Source: Clostridium sp. CM027
GTDB lineage: Bacteria; Bacillota; Clostridia; Clostridiales; Clostridiaceae
Direction of reading: 5' to 3'
Assembly: GCF_024730565.1 (NCBI RefSeq)
Contig: NZ_CP077726.1
Location: 1 to 64,000 of the forward strand
DNA length: 64,000 bases
Of this stretch, positions 15,773 to 24,854 are shown piece after piece. Below the pieces are notes generated by a model. That model saw only the letters and a program-made list of their open reading frames with translations, ran no database searches and was not told the origin of the DNA. The position numbers were made by a program, and so were the translations under genes. The stretch's first letter is position 1. The number at the start of each line of letters is the position of its first letter.

Positions 15773-15873
15773 ACTCTTTTTAATGCTTACTTAGAATATT
15801 CCTCTTGTAAAGACCATCTAAACTATTGGCTATTTTGGCTTATAAACCCCAGCTCCGCAGGAGATGATTTGAC

Positions 15874-17049
15874 CTATGTGATTACACTCCCTGTGGAAGT
15901 CTCTGAGTTCAACGCTTTTCTCACATCATCCACCATATCCTTCACACTCATACCCTCTGCAGTTTTTTCTTCCCATCCCATATTATCTTCTTTATTTGAT
16001 TTATCATCATTTTTACCTAATAAAGTATCTTCCAACTTATCAAAGTCATACTTTCTTTGCTCGTAGTCATTGAAACTACCAACAGCATTGGTCTTGCCTT
16101 TAGGTGCTTTATAATTGCCAGTGATTGCGTCACGCACCCAACCAACTATATTCGCGACATCTGTTTTTCTTGGTAGATCATACTTTTCTTTAATAATTTC
16201 TAAGTTACCTTTGGCAGTGGTTAATATAGATTTTGCATCGTCTGCTGTTATATCTTCTTTGAAGATGTTTTGTACCACCGTTATATCCTCAATTGAGTAC
16301 TTGTTTTCCTCACTGGTAGATTTAGTCACCATAGTAGCACAAACCTCGTCTGTTGCTATGTCATTATCTTTATTGATCTTTATATAAAATTTAATACTTG
16401 TAACTTTTCTACCTGTCTTGATTTCTTCATAATCAAATGATATATCGGTTTTTAGATTTATTTCATTTTGAGCAACATTTATTACCTTTTGTTTTAAATT
16501 TGAATACTTTGGATACTGTTCTTTTTCGATATCTAATCCAATTCTTAAATCCGCAATACTTATTAATCTACTGCCTATGCCCTCATACTGTTTTAATAAC
16601 TCATAAAGTCTAAACGAATAAGTACTTTTAAATTGCATAATATTTTTTAATTGGTATTTTGTATACCAATTCAGTTTCAAGTAAAAATACTTCATATCTT
16701 CATCGATTTTCAATATTAATATCCCATTTCGTAATTTTGCTGTTTTTATTAAATGGAATTTATCAAACTCTTCGGTATCGTCATTTTTCATTTTTATAAA
16801 CCTTGCCATTAATTTATCTGTGACACGATCTAATTCCCTGTAAATATTTCTTTTATGAATGTTTAAGGTCTTACTTAAATCGGTCGCTAAAAATTGATAT
16901 TCTTTTAAATCAACATCATCTTTTGTTATCATACTTGCGAGCAATCTAATTAATTTTTGTTCCAATACTGTAAATGAATAAGACGCTTCAATCAATTTAT
17001 TGCTCTGATATATCCAATTATTATTTGCTTTTGTTAAATCTGTTATCAT
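15874..17049 (-). CDS. RepB-like replication initiator, Rep_3 family
   Basis: A 391-residue plasmid initiator that binds iterons and opens the origin. It has two winged-helix domains (about 1-130 and 130-240) starting NNNWIYQSNKLIEASYSFT and EQKLIRLLASM, with the typical FKSTYSFRLYELLKQYEGIG. The C-terminal part (about 240-391) carries NIVGWVRDAI and FNDYEQRKYDF. Iterons lie just upstream of its start (17129-17429). It is about 50 residues longer than the related initiator at 28837. Its last residues and stop lie against a fragment of the TTAAA-flanked element, so the very C-terminus may be altered by insertion. Confidence 0.9.
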   Translation of the reverse strand: MITDLTKANNNWIYQSNKLIEASYSFTVLEQKLIRLLASMITKDDVDLKEYQFLATDLSKTLNIHKRNIYRELDRVTDKLMARFIKMKNDDTEEFDKFHLIKTAKLRNGILILKIDEDMKYFYLKLNWYTKYQLKNIMQFKSTYSFRLYELLKQYEGIGSRLISIADLRIGLDIEKEQYPKYSNLKQKVINVAQNEINLKTDISFDYEEIKTGRKVTSIKFYIKINKDNDIATDEVCATMVTKSTSEENKYSIEDITVVQNIFKEDITADDAKSILTTAKGNLEIIKEKYDLPRKTDVANIVGWVRDAITGNYKAPKGKTNAVGSFNDYEQRKYDFDKLEDTLLGKNDDKSNKEDNMGWEEKTAEGMSVKDMVDDVRKALNSETSTGSVIT

Positions 17050-17128
17050 TTCCCAATCCCCTCCCCACAGGAACTATAACATTTCAATAATTGAGTTGTC
17101 AACAACTTTTCATAAAACGAGTTGCACA

Positions 17129-17429
17129 TTCGTAAATAGGTTGCCTTTCAAAATGATTTTGTTCGTAAATAAGTTGCCTTTGTTCGTAAATAGGTTGCCT
17201 TTCAAAATGACTTATTCGTAAATAAGTTGCCTTTATTCGTAAATAGGTTGCCTTTCGCATACTCAAACATAGTAGTATCAACGACTTGAAGGGTGCCTAA
17301 AAGTATTAAAACCTTGTTGTTTATTTAAAACTATCTAAAACAACAACTGTTGTTTAGAATTAGTAGTTAACAATATAACTACATTTTTTATATAATTAAG
17401 TTTAAGCTGTTCGTAAATAGGTTGCCGTT
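17129..17429. repeat. Iterons of the first Rep_3 origin
   Basis: Six copies of TTCGTAAATAGGTTGCCTTT, some with AAG for AGG, at 17129, 17162, 17183, 17215, 17236 and 17410. Spacing alternates 33, 21, 32, 21, so copies come in pairs about two helical turns apart. An AAC/GTT hairpin lies at 17310-17355 between the fifth and sixth. This is the likely origin (oriV) for the initiator at 15874-17049. Confidence 0.85.
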
Positions 17430-17448
17430 AACATAGGATTTACTATGA

Positions 17449-17820
17449 TTAAATCATCATCTGCGGAGCTGAAACATGTCCTTAAATGTTTATTATGGTT
17501 AAGTAGTTGATATTATTAATACTCATTTAGGTTATAGCGGAAAGACTCGTTTATTTGCCGTGTAAGCTCATTTAGTTGTTTCGTGTTAGTTTGTACCTTT
17601 GTGTGAATTTAAAATGTTACAATCACCATAAAGCATATAAAAACACTATCGCAATAGTTTGAACATAAAAAAATAGAGCTAGTAATTAAACTGATCCATC
17701 GATGAGCATCTCAAATGGTGGGTAAGGAAAAGATTTATTTTAATAAGAGGCTATTTGAAATTGTAAAAGGATTAAATATATACGGAAGTCATCAATTCAG
17801 CTCCTCTGGAGATGATTTAA
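17449..17820. mobile_element. Candidate longer element with inverted TTAAA-TCATC ends
   Basis: The left end reads TTAAA TCATCATCTGCGGAGCTGAA and the right end is its inverse, TTCAGCTCCTCTGGAGATGA TTTAA. Unlike the other copies, both ends are of the CTGCGGAGCTG type, like terminal inverted repeats. About 330 bases lie between. They hold no gene; one part (17737-17785) matches 24078-24125. It could be one element or two facing fragments. Confidence 0.45.
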
Positions 17821-17835
17821 CTAAGCGCGTATTTG

Positions 17836-17942
17836 TAATTTTAACGGTAATGTATACGTTCTTGGTTACGTTACCGTGAACGTACCCGTACACGTGTCAT
17901 AGTATGCATCTATATCTGTAGAAGTATCAGTGTTTTCAATGA
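17836..17942. pseudogene. Minisatellite remnant of the partition accessory gene
   Basis: TTACCGTGAACGTACCCG and then ATGCATCTATATCTGTAGAA, GTATCAGTGTTTTCAATG. The same order occurs at 27930-28020, and the complement is part of the gene at 24417-24854. Short and without an open frame. Confidence 0.55.
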
Positions 17943-17958
17943 TATGGCAAAGTATTAA

Positions 17959-18156
17959 ATGAATAAGGTGAATTATATTAAGAAGAATATTCCAAAAGTT
18001 TTAAAACTTATTATAACTCAAATAATAAGTATTATTTTTGCTATTGCTGGAGGCGTATATTTACAATGTGGTTTGATGTTTAGGAATCCTATAATACTAG
18101 TGTTAGGGATTAGTTTATTAACATTATTTTATATAATTATAATGACATTTTTTTAA
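17959..18156 (+). CDS. Small membrane protein
   Basis: 65 residues with a basic N-terminus and two hydrophobic helices (about 17-38 and 44-64). There is no clear ribosome binding site before the ATG, so confidence is low. No family is recognised. Confidence 0.35.
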   Translation: MNKVNYIKKNIPKVLKLIITQIISIIFAIAGGVYLQCGLMFRNPIILVLGISLLTLFYIIIMTFF

Positions 18157-18377
18157 AAGGCAAATTGCATCAAGTCTATTTATATTTGAAACATTTCATA
18201 TATTCTTTTTATAACCCCAGTGAAACATATTCTGATAGTGTCATTAGGGTGTACCTCATTGTGACAGTTTCCATGTACAGTCTCGTATTAGTAGATTCTA
18301 TATGTTTATAAAAATAGTATATAATGGTATAATATTTAAAACAATAAGACACAATTGTAAATTAAAGGGGCATAAAA

Positions 18378-19111
18378 ATGGAAAACATAAAGAAGAGTTT
18401 GAAACAAATTCCAAATAATTTATTATTCCAAGCTATACTGGTATTTATATTTTGTATTCCACTTATATCCACTTTAGGACAATTTATAAGTTCAAAGTTT
18501 ATTTGTGAAAATAGTACTGTATTAATCATATTTTGGCAGGAGTTAAGTGGAAATTTGCCCCAACGATGCCTGTGTGGTTTAGTTTTGGTATTATTACTGT
18601 TTCATATGTTATGGGTATAGGGTATATGTGTAAAAAGAAAATATTTGGTAAAGTTGTTATTATTGGTTTTCTAGGTTTAATCATGGCTCAGTTAATAGGT
18701 AAGGGAATTAATTATTTCACTGGATGGAGCGAACTGCAAAATATTAATTCTATGAATTTAAATGGTTTAGTGAATAAAATGATATTTACACAGTGGCATA
18801 TTCCTAATCATGGCATGTCAAGGGTTGCTGGTACATTAATTCTATCTATAGTTTATGCATGGCTTGCATTAAAATACACTTTTTTTGCACCTTTGATAAT
18901 GCACTATATTTTTGATTCAATCATAGTAATTAGTATGGGAAATATGAATGGTATATCCCAAAATGAAGTTTTTTGGTTATCACATAATTGTGGAATACTT
19001 AATACCTCTTTTACTATAGGAATCATAGTATTACTAATATATATAGTTTTTATTTTTATTTCGAATATGCGAAAAATTAGAAACTTAGATAAAATGAATT
19101 ATAGTTCATAA
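18378..19111 (+). pseudogene. Broken CPBP-type membrane protease gene
   Basis: The start (AAAGGGG then ATG at 18378) gives an N-terminal membrane segment, but the frame shifts near 18527-18533. The sequence then continues in another frame as LAGVKWKFAPTMPVWF to a stop at 19111. The C-terminal part has FTQWHIPNHG and PLIMHYIFDS, which match the second and third His motifs of CPBP/CAAX-type intramembrane proteases, a family that includes bacteriocin self-immunity proteins. The first motif (EExxxR) is missing, so an internal deletion may add to the frameshift. Confidence 0.6.
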
Positions 19112-19366
19112 AATAAATTTTCATATTTGAAGCGTTTTGATTAACTTTTTTTTGCAACGCAACTTTTATATATTGTTCAACAACTAAAGTCACGTATTGG
19201 AATCAATATCCAGCATGTGGCCGGTTTTTACACGTATGTCGGCTGTACCCGTACTCCGAGTAGCTTATGATGTCCGAATGAAAGATATTTAAAATAGTTC
19301 ACGTGCATAGAAAAATTCAGATATGATAATTAAGAGGTGATGCTACATTATTTAGTGGAACATCAC

Positions 19367-19450
19367 TTTAGCGACATTTCAGAAGGAAAGTCTCCAACTT
19401 CTATAAGTAGGAGTTACTTGCCCTAACAGATAGAAAACTTCAGCGGGGGT
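19367..19450 (-). mobile_element. Partial TTAAA-type hairpin element
   Basis: Begins TTTAG CGACATTTCAGAAGGAAAG and continues through the TCTATAAGTAGGAG hairpin to AAAACTTCAGCGGGGG, then stops where the minisatellite run (about 19450-19530) begins. A short isolated TGAAATGTCGTTAAAA end lies at 19558-19573. Confidence 0.6.
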
Positions 19451-19608
19451 ACTTGGTAACGGTCACGTAACCACAGACGTGTCTTTATATGATCACGGTC
19501 ACGTCTACGTGAACGTTACCGTGACCGTATATTTATAGTTCTTTTCAATGATTACCTGAAATGTCGTTAAAATAACATTTTATAACCAGAGCATTACTTC
19601 ATCCCAAC

Positions 19609-19968
19609 TTATTTGTTCACGACCTTCATAAGCATATCCATAGCCATTCTAAATATCTCCGATTCTTTTATTCTTTTTCCTTTGTTTTTCTTTGTCAGTT
19701 GTTTTGACAAATCCTTTACGAAATCCGCTTGATCTTTTCTTAAATAAGCTACACATCTTACAAATTGTTCATTGCTGCTAAGTAATGAATCTAGCACCGA
19801 GTCAGTGCAAGTCGCCGTAATCGGTTCTGTATCCGTACTTTTCGATGTGTACGTTCACGTATTTACATCCGTAGAATTATTAGGGTTTTCAATGCTTTAA
19901 CCGTCAATTGTACTTGTAAAAAATGCATCTACACCTTGTCCTTTTTTACACTTTGTGTTTGCATTTAA
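19609..19968 (-). pseudogene. Degenerate copy of the partition accessory gene
   Basis: The C-terminal 62 codons (SSNEQFVRCVAYLRKDQA to MDMLMKVVNK) are nearly identical to the end of the gene at 24417-24854. Upstream, the Ser/Thr/Val repeat part is rearranged and frameshifted (19800-19880), followed by a recognisable match to the N-terminal part (19900-19968). The copy ends abruptly at 19968, next to the ABC permease gene. Not expected to be functional as a full-length protein. Confidence 0.7.
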
Positions 19969-19969
19969 T

Positions 19970-20741
19970 TTACTTTACTCTTCTACTATTATGGTGTATT
20001 GACAGAAACAATATAATACATGAAACTGCTGCAAAGAATATAAATGACTGAATATATGGCACAAAATTATAACTACCCGCTTTCCAAAAATCTATAAATT
20101 CTCCACTTATATAAGTGGTTGGTAAAGTATATGCCACAGCCTTTACTCCATCTGGGAAATCTTTTGATTGCACACCGAACATTCCACTTAAAACCATTAT
20201 TGCAAAATATAACGACATAGTTATGGAATTAGTTGGCCCAAACTTTTTAAAAAATAATGCTATTCCATGAGCTAGTATAAACAAAAATGTAGATAATAAA
20301 TATAAGGAACCTATTAAAATAAGTGCGGAGCTTAAAGCTGGGATCTGCACTTTTAACACAGAGCAAACTACTACTGTATACAAAATCAATGACAAGGTTA
20401 TAAAAATTAAATTAGCACATATTTTAGACATCAATGCAGTTTTCTCACTATAGCCAAACAAACGGAAACGTAAGGGTATATTTTTTTTCCAGCTCCTGTG
20501 AAAATACAGCGGCATACCCTATAAGAATAGTTGCTAATGGAATAATTAAGCTGTCAGTGATAAATATATTTGTTATAAAAATATCTTTCATAGATTCTGG
20601 AACTTTACCTACCATTGCGGTTCCAAAGAATAATGTCATACCAATGGGAAAGAATACTCCGAAAATCATTGTAAATATATTCCCCATTAAATTTCTGAAT
20701 TCATATTTTATTAAGCTCAAATTAAACAGCTTTGTATTCAT
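19970..20741 (-). pseudogene. ABC-2 permease gene with a poly-A frameshift
   Basis: The start is the ATG at 20741 (MNTKLFNLSLIKYEF), with GGGAGAGG upstream and a 20-base overlap with the ATPase gene. The frame encodes a first membrane segment and FSQELEKK, then runs to an early stop. From a run of eight A (minus strand, near 20484-20492) the frame one base over continues NIPLRFRLFGYSEKT through five more membrane helices to the stop at 19970. One A fewer gives a normal permease of about 256 residues. A true frameshift, slippage or a sequencing error are all possible. Confidence 0.75.
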
Positions 20742-21621
20742 CACTAGCCTCTCCCTCAAGTTCATTACCAAATCTTGCTTTAGCATTAATAGACATTATT
20801 TCAATATCATTGTTGCTTCTTTTAAAGTTTATATTTTCATCTATTAATACCTTTACTATTTCTAATTCCTTATTCTCGCATTTGCAAGAGATAGCTATTA
20901 AATGCTTCGGTGATACTATTTTTGTAAAGCGCCTCGTCAATTCTTCGTTTCTTTTATTATTTTCAATGGTTATTGTTGATTTCCCACAGTATTTTTGGAA
21001 AAGATCTTCCTTACTGCCAAAGTCAACTACTTGCCCCTTGTCTAAAATCAATATCTTATTTGCTAGTTTGTCTAACTCTTCATAATAATGAGATACAATG
21101 CAAATGGTGGCACTTTTATTCTCATACCACTCAGTTATTTTACTCATTAATTGCTGGCGGGTTTCAAAATCTAGCCCTGAAGTAACTTCATCAAAGAATA
21201 CCAAAGGAGCATCTTGAATTAAAACTAATATTATTGTTAAACGCTGCTTTTGTCCTCCTGATAGTGTACTAAATTTTTTATTAAGACACTGCTCAAAATT
21301 AAAGAAGCTAATTAGTTCCTGTAGCACCTTATTACTCTTTATCTTTGTATTCAAAATAGCCTCAATTATATGTTTAATCGCCATGGTATCCACATAATTA
21401 TTTTCCTGCATATGCGCCGACATTTCTTCTGGCTTTAAACTGGTGTGAATTGTGCCATTATAATTTGTAAGCCCTAAGATTGATTTAACTAGGGTAGACT
21501 TTCCTGCTCCATTTGAGCCTATTATTCCTATGCGATCACCAATTTCAAAGGTTATTGGTGATTTTATTGACAATGCAATTTGCTTGCCATATCTTACCTC
21601 TAAATTTTTTATAGTTACCAT
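20722..21621 (-). CDS. ABC transporter ATP-binding protein
   Basis: A 299-residue nucleotide-binding subunit of an ABC-2 exporter. Walker A is GSNGAGKST (about 33-41), the signature LSGGQKQR (about 120-127) and Walker B LVFFDEVTSG (about 141-148). The extra C-terminal 80 residues are typical of BcrA/DrrA-like exporters for peptides and drugs. It overlaps the permease gene at 19970-20741. A histidine kinase and a response regulator lie upstream on the same strand, a common arrangement for antibiotic-peptide sensing and export (inference). Confidence 0.88.
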   Translation of the reverse strand: MVTIKNLEVRYGKQIALSIKSPITFEIGDRIGIIGSNGAGKSTLVKSILGLTNYNGTIHTSLKPEEMSAHMQENNYVDTMAIKHIIEAILNTKIKSNKVLQELISFFNFEQCLNKKFSTLSGGQKQRLTIILVLIQDAPLVFFDEVTSGLDFETRQQLMSKITEWYENKSATICIVSHYYEELDKLANKILILDKGQVVDFGSKEDLFQKYCGKSTITIENNKRNEELTRRFTKIVSPKHLIAISCKCENKELEIVKVLIDENINFKRSNNDIEIMSINAKARFGNELEGEASDEYKAV

Positions 21622-21775
21622 AAATTCTCCCCCTATTTAACTACATTTCAGCACCGCAGGTGATGATTTAACGATTCATTATAGTTAAATTATACCAAGC
21701 CACTATGAATTTCATATGAAGATTGTATGTGAATATTATGGTAATTACATAAATCAATATGAAGAATACAGCTTT

Positions 21776-23362
21776 TTATTTTATCGTTTTATAATCCTTA
21801 GTATTTGCAAAAAGCACGCTACCTTCTACCCCATCATTAATATTTCTAACATCTACCTGATAGTTTAATAGATTTGCATAATAGGCTACAATATAAAGAC
21901 CTAGGCCATGCCCCCTATTTTCACTATTACCTGAAACAAATGGATCAAATATGTGTGGTAATAATTCTTCCTCTATAAATGCTCCATAATTAATAATAGT
22001 TAATGATTTCTGCGTTAATGTTATTTTTATATGCCCCTCTTTTGATGTATAGGTTATAGCGTTATTTATTAGATTGTCTATTATTTTAAAAATAAGCTTC
22101 CTATCTGTATTTATATTCGTGAAGTTAATTTCCTTTTCTATATTAAGCTGCTTTGATTTCACTTGCACCTCATGGCACGCAAGGCTTTCATTAATTATTT
22201 CAATAATATTTATGTTTTCTCTTTTGATAGCTTCAATACTATTGTTAAGATTTAAAATATCATCTATTATTTTTCTCATGGATTGTAATTGAAGCTTTAC
22301 CTTTGGTAAATGCTCTTTTGTATCCTTGTATTTTCCTATTTCGTTTATCATACCCTCTATCAGCAGTAGTGCTGCTGCAACTGGAGTTTTTAGTTGGTGG
22401 GAGGATGCGCGAATAAATACCTCTTGCCTTTTATTTTGGCCCGATAAATAGCTGTTCTTTTTTTCTAGCTCTTTAAAATTTTCATTTAATTTTAGATATA
22501 AATCATTAAGTGTCTCACCTAAAACTGCAATTTCATCTCGTCCTTCTATTTTCATTAGTTCAACGTCCCTATTGGTATTGTCTTTCATAAACACAGCATG
22601 ATTTACCAGTTTTTCTATTGGAAGCACAATTTTTCTTGAAAACAAAATCGTTGATACCAATATTAATAAAAGAGCTGTGGCAATAATCATGGGTAGACTT
22701 TGAAGGATTATTGGACGTATCTCTCCTATTTTAGGATTCATTGCTGAAAATACCGATACAATAATATCACTATTATTAATACTCATAGCCATATAGTTAG
22801 TGTAATAATTATTTCCATCAGATACGTTGGTTTCATAAATAACCGTATTATCATCTACTACATTAAACTTTGATGATGTTGCTTTATAAATATTCTTATA
22901 ATCATTTCCTAAAAACTCAAAAGTTATGGGCAAATTATCCTTAAATAACTTATTCTTAAAAACATCCCCTATACTTCTTGTAAAATCAAAATCATCTTTA
23001 TCTATATTTTCCATTTCGTCCCTGTGAGCACCATAGTATCTTACTTTTTCAATAACCTTCAATATACCATTATCATTAATAGTGACTTTTATAGAACACA
23101 TTTTATTTGCGATAAAAACTTCATTACCAGTGGTTGGTATTTTAATAGTTGCTGTTCCTGCTGGGTTACTTGAGGATATATTTTTATAATTTCCATCATT
23201 TATATAGCTTTTTTGTATTGATTTTATTGATTTAAAATTACTCTTTTTCATATAATCCACATATAATGAAGGAAGCATTAGGACAAAATAAGCTATCATT
23301 AAGGTTACGATTGTCCCTGATATAATTGCACTATACACAAAGGTCTTCTTTGATAAGTTCAA
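21776..23362 (-). CDS. Sensor histidine kinase
   Basis: A 528-residue membrane sensor with a helix at about 9-31, an outside domain of about 190 residues, a second helix at about 222-243, HAMP (about 244-300), a His-containing dimerisation domain (RASSHQLKTPVAAA, about 316) and an ATPase domain (DNLINNAITYTS; GHGLGLYI). It autophosphorylates on His and passes phosphate to the regulator encoded just upstream. The start is TTG at 23362 with ACGGAGGGAG upstream; it overlaps the regulator's stop by four bases. The region between this gene and the ATPase (21622-21775) holds a lone CACCGCAGGTG hairpin. Confidence 0.9.
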   Translation of the reverse strand: MNLSKKTFVYSAIISGTIVTLMIAYFVLMLPSLYVDYMKKSNFKSIKSIQKSYINDGNYKNISSSNPAGTATIKIPTTGNEVFIANKMCSIKVTINDNGILKVIEKVRYYGAHRDEMENIDKDDFDFTRSIGDVFKNKLFKDNLPITFEFLGNDYKNIYKATSSKFNVVDDNTVIYETNVSDGNNYYTNYMAMSINNSDIIVSVFSAMNPKIGEIRPIILQSLPMIIATALLLILVSTILFSRKIVLPIEKLVNHAVFMKDNTNRDVELMKIEGRDEIAVLGETLNDLYLKLNENFKELEKKNSYLSGQNKRQEVFIRASSHQLKTPVAAALLLIEGMINEIGKYKDTKEHLPKVKLQLQSMRKIIDDILNLNNSIEAIKRENINIIEIINESLACHEVQVKSKQLNIEKEINFTNINTDRKLIFKIIDNLINNAITYTSKEGHIKITLTQKSLTIINYGAFIEEELLPHIFDPFVSGNSENRGHGLGLYIVAYYANLLNYQVDVRNINDGVEGSVLFANTKDYKTIK

Positions 23363-24030
23363 AAGACTCCCTCCGTATCAAACTTATAACCTACACCAGT
23401 TACTGTTTTTATGTATTTTTTAGGCAGCTTTTTTCTCGTGTTTTTCACATGTGCATCTATTACTCTGTCGTTTCCAAAATATTCCTCATTGAAAATTTTC
23501 ATTATTAATTGTTCACGAGTAAATACTCGATTTGGTTCTTTCGCAAGCGTTTGTAAAAGTAAAAATTCACTTAATGTTAAATGCAAAGATTGATTGTCGT
23601 AGTAAGCCTCATATGCTTCATCATTTATATATAAGCCTTTTACTTCTGAAATCTTTGTGCTACTACCCCTGGTCCTACGCAATATTGTTTCTATACGTTT
23701 AAGTAATAACAAGGGGGAAAATGGCTTTACTACATAATCATCAGCATAAAGATTAAAGGCTTTTAACTGTGTTTGTTCGTCTTCAAGGGCAGTTAGCATT
23801 ATTGTAGCCATTTGGGGATTTGTTTTCTTTATATGTTCAAGAACAACTAGCCCACTTACCTTGGGTACCATTATGTCGAGTATTGCTAAATCAAAATAAT
23901 TGCTTTTTAAAAAATCTAAAGCCTCTTCTCCATCCTTTGCACAAACTACTTCGTAATTCTGCATTTTCATATATTCTGTTGTTACCTCTGATATAGTGGG
24001 TTCATCCTCTAAAAATAAAATTTTTAGCAT
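23359..24030 (-). CDS. Response regulator, OmpR family
   Basis: About 223 residues. A receiver domain (MLKILFLEDEPTISE; phospho-acceptor Asp in LAILDIMVP; Lys in YVVKPFSP) is followed by a winged-helix DNA-binding domain ending in VTGVGYKFD. The ATG at 24030 is chosen because GAAGGAAG lies upstream at a good distance; an in-frame ATG at 24069 would add 13 unlikely residues. First gene of the operon regulator, kinase, ATPase, permease. Confidence 0.92.
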   Translation of the reverse strand: MLKILFLEDEPTISEVTTEYMKMQNYEVVCAKDGEEALDFLKSNYFDLAILDIMVPKVSGLVVLEHIKKTNPQMATIMLTALEDEQTQLKAFNLYADDYVVKPFSPLLLLKRIETILRRTRGSSTKISEVKGLYINDEAYEAYYDNQSLHLTLSEFLLLQTLAKEPNRVFTREQLIMKIFNEEYFGNDRVIDAHVKNTRKKLPKKYIKTVTGVGYKFDTEGVF

Positions 24031-24069
24031 ATTGTCATCTTCCTTCTTCGAAAAAATTTTAACTATCAC

Positions 24070-24240
24070 ATTAATTTTAATAAGAGGCTATTGGAAATTG
24101 TAAAAAGATTAAATATACAGTAATATATACGTGCCCATAACCAGGCTTGTGTGAGTTAACGTAGTCGGTTCTGTATCCGTTCTCGGTGACGTTACCGTGA
24201 ACGTGCCCGTACAGTTATAACTTTATTTATATTGTTAGGG
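24070..24240. pseudogene. Minisatellite remnant and shared segment
   Basis: 24078-24125 matches 17737-17785. 24150-24215 is a CGTGAACGTGCCCGT-type run related to the repeat part of the gene at 24417-24854. No reading frame. Confidence 0.5.
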
Positions 24241-24288
24241 ACTAAAGTAAAAAGTTTATATTATAAGAAATTCATAAAAAAAACATAA

Positions 24289-24340
24289 AATAAATCTAAA
24301 GTTTTGTACTGTTAATAAGTACAAAACTTTAGATTTATTA
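24289..24340. terminator. Terminator of the partition operon
   Basis: A long perfect hairpin, AATAAATCTAAAGTTTTGTAC and its complement, with a nine-base loop. It lies past the end of the minus-strand gene at 24417. Confidence 0.7.
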
Positions 24341-24416
24341 ATAATATCGAAGCTCTGAAAGCAATGATTTAATTTAAAATAGCATTTTATCTTCCAGAGA
24401 CTTACTTCATCCCAAC

Positions 24417-24854
24417 TTATTTGTTCACGACCTTCATAAGCATATCCATAGCCATTCTAAATATCTCCGATTCTTTTATTCTTTTTCCTTTGTTTTTCTT
24501 TGTCAGTTGTTTTGACAAATCCTTTACGAAAGCCGCTTGATCTTTTCTTAAATAAGCTACACATCTTACAAATTGTTCATTGCTACTAAGTAATGAATCT
24601 AGCACCGAGTCCGTACCTGAAACTGGGTTCGTATTCAGTGCTGTGTCTGTGCTTGGCGACGTGACCGTGAACGTACCCGTGGACGTGTCCGTGAATGTAT
24701 TTACATTTGTACAATTATCAGGCTTTTCAATGCTTTCACCGTCAATTGTACTTGTGAAAAATGCATCCACACCTTGTCCTTTTTTTACTCCTTGTGTTTG
24801 CATTGCATTTACTTTTTTCATCTTATCAGCTAGACTTACTTTTCGACTTCCCAT
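24417..24854 (-). CDS. ParA-associated partition protein with Thr/Ser repeat linker
   Basis: A 145-residue protein. The basic N-terminus (GSRKVSLADKMKKVNAM) is followed by a low-complexity linker (about 48-85) rich in T, S, V, D and N. It ends in a C-terminal domain (VRCVAYLRKDQAAFVKDL, IKESEIFRMAMDMLM) that looks like a ribbon-helix-helix DNA-binding fold. It overlaps parA by 19 bases, with GAGG before its ATG inside parA. This is the ParB position in the operon, so it probably binds the centromere and stimulates ParA. The linker DNA is a CGT/ACG minisatellite; decayed copies lie at six places between 15.7 and 28 kb. Confidence 0.75.
   Translation of the reverse strand: MGSRKVSLADKMKKVNAMQTQGVKKGQGVDAFFTSTIDGESIEKPDNCTNVNTFTDTSTGTFTVTSPSTDTALNTNPVSGTDSVLDSLLSSNEQFVRCVAYLRKDQAAFVKDLSKQLTKKNKGKRIKESEIFRMAMDMLMKVVNK

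Noticed and set aside
17129-17255. Short spaced repeats that could be a CRISPR or satellite
   Set aside because: Spacing of 21/32 bases, position just before a Rep_3 initiator and a match to the decayed set at 9553 identify them as iterons.
20434-20847. Plus-strand open frames opposite the ABC permease and ATPase
   Set aside because: They are mirror frames of strongly supported minus-strand genes, with no binding sites and unnatural residue composition.
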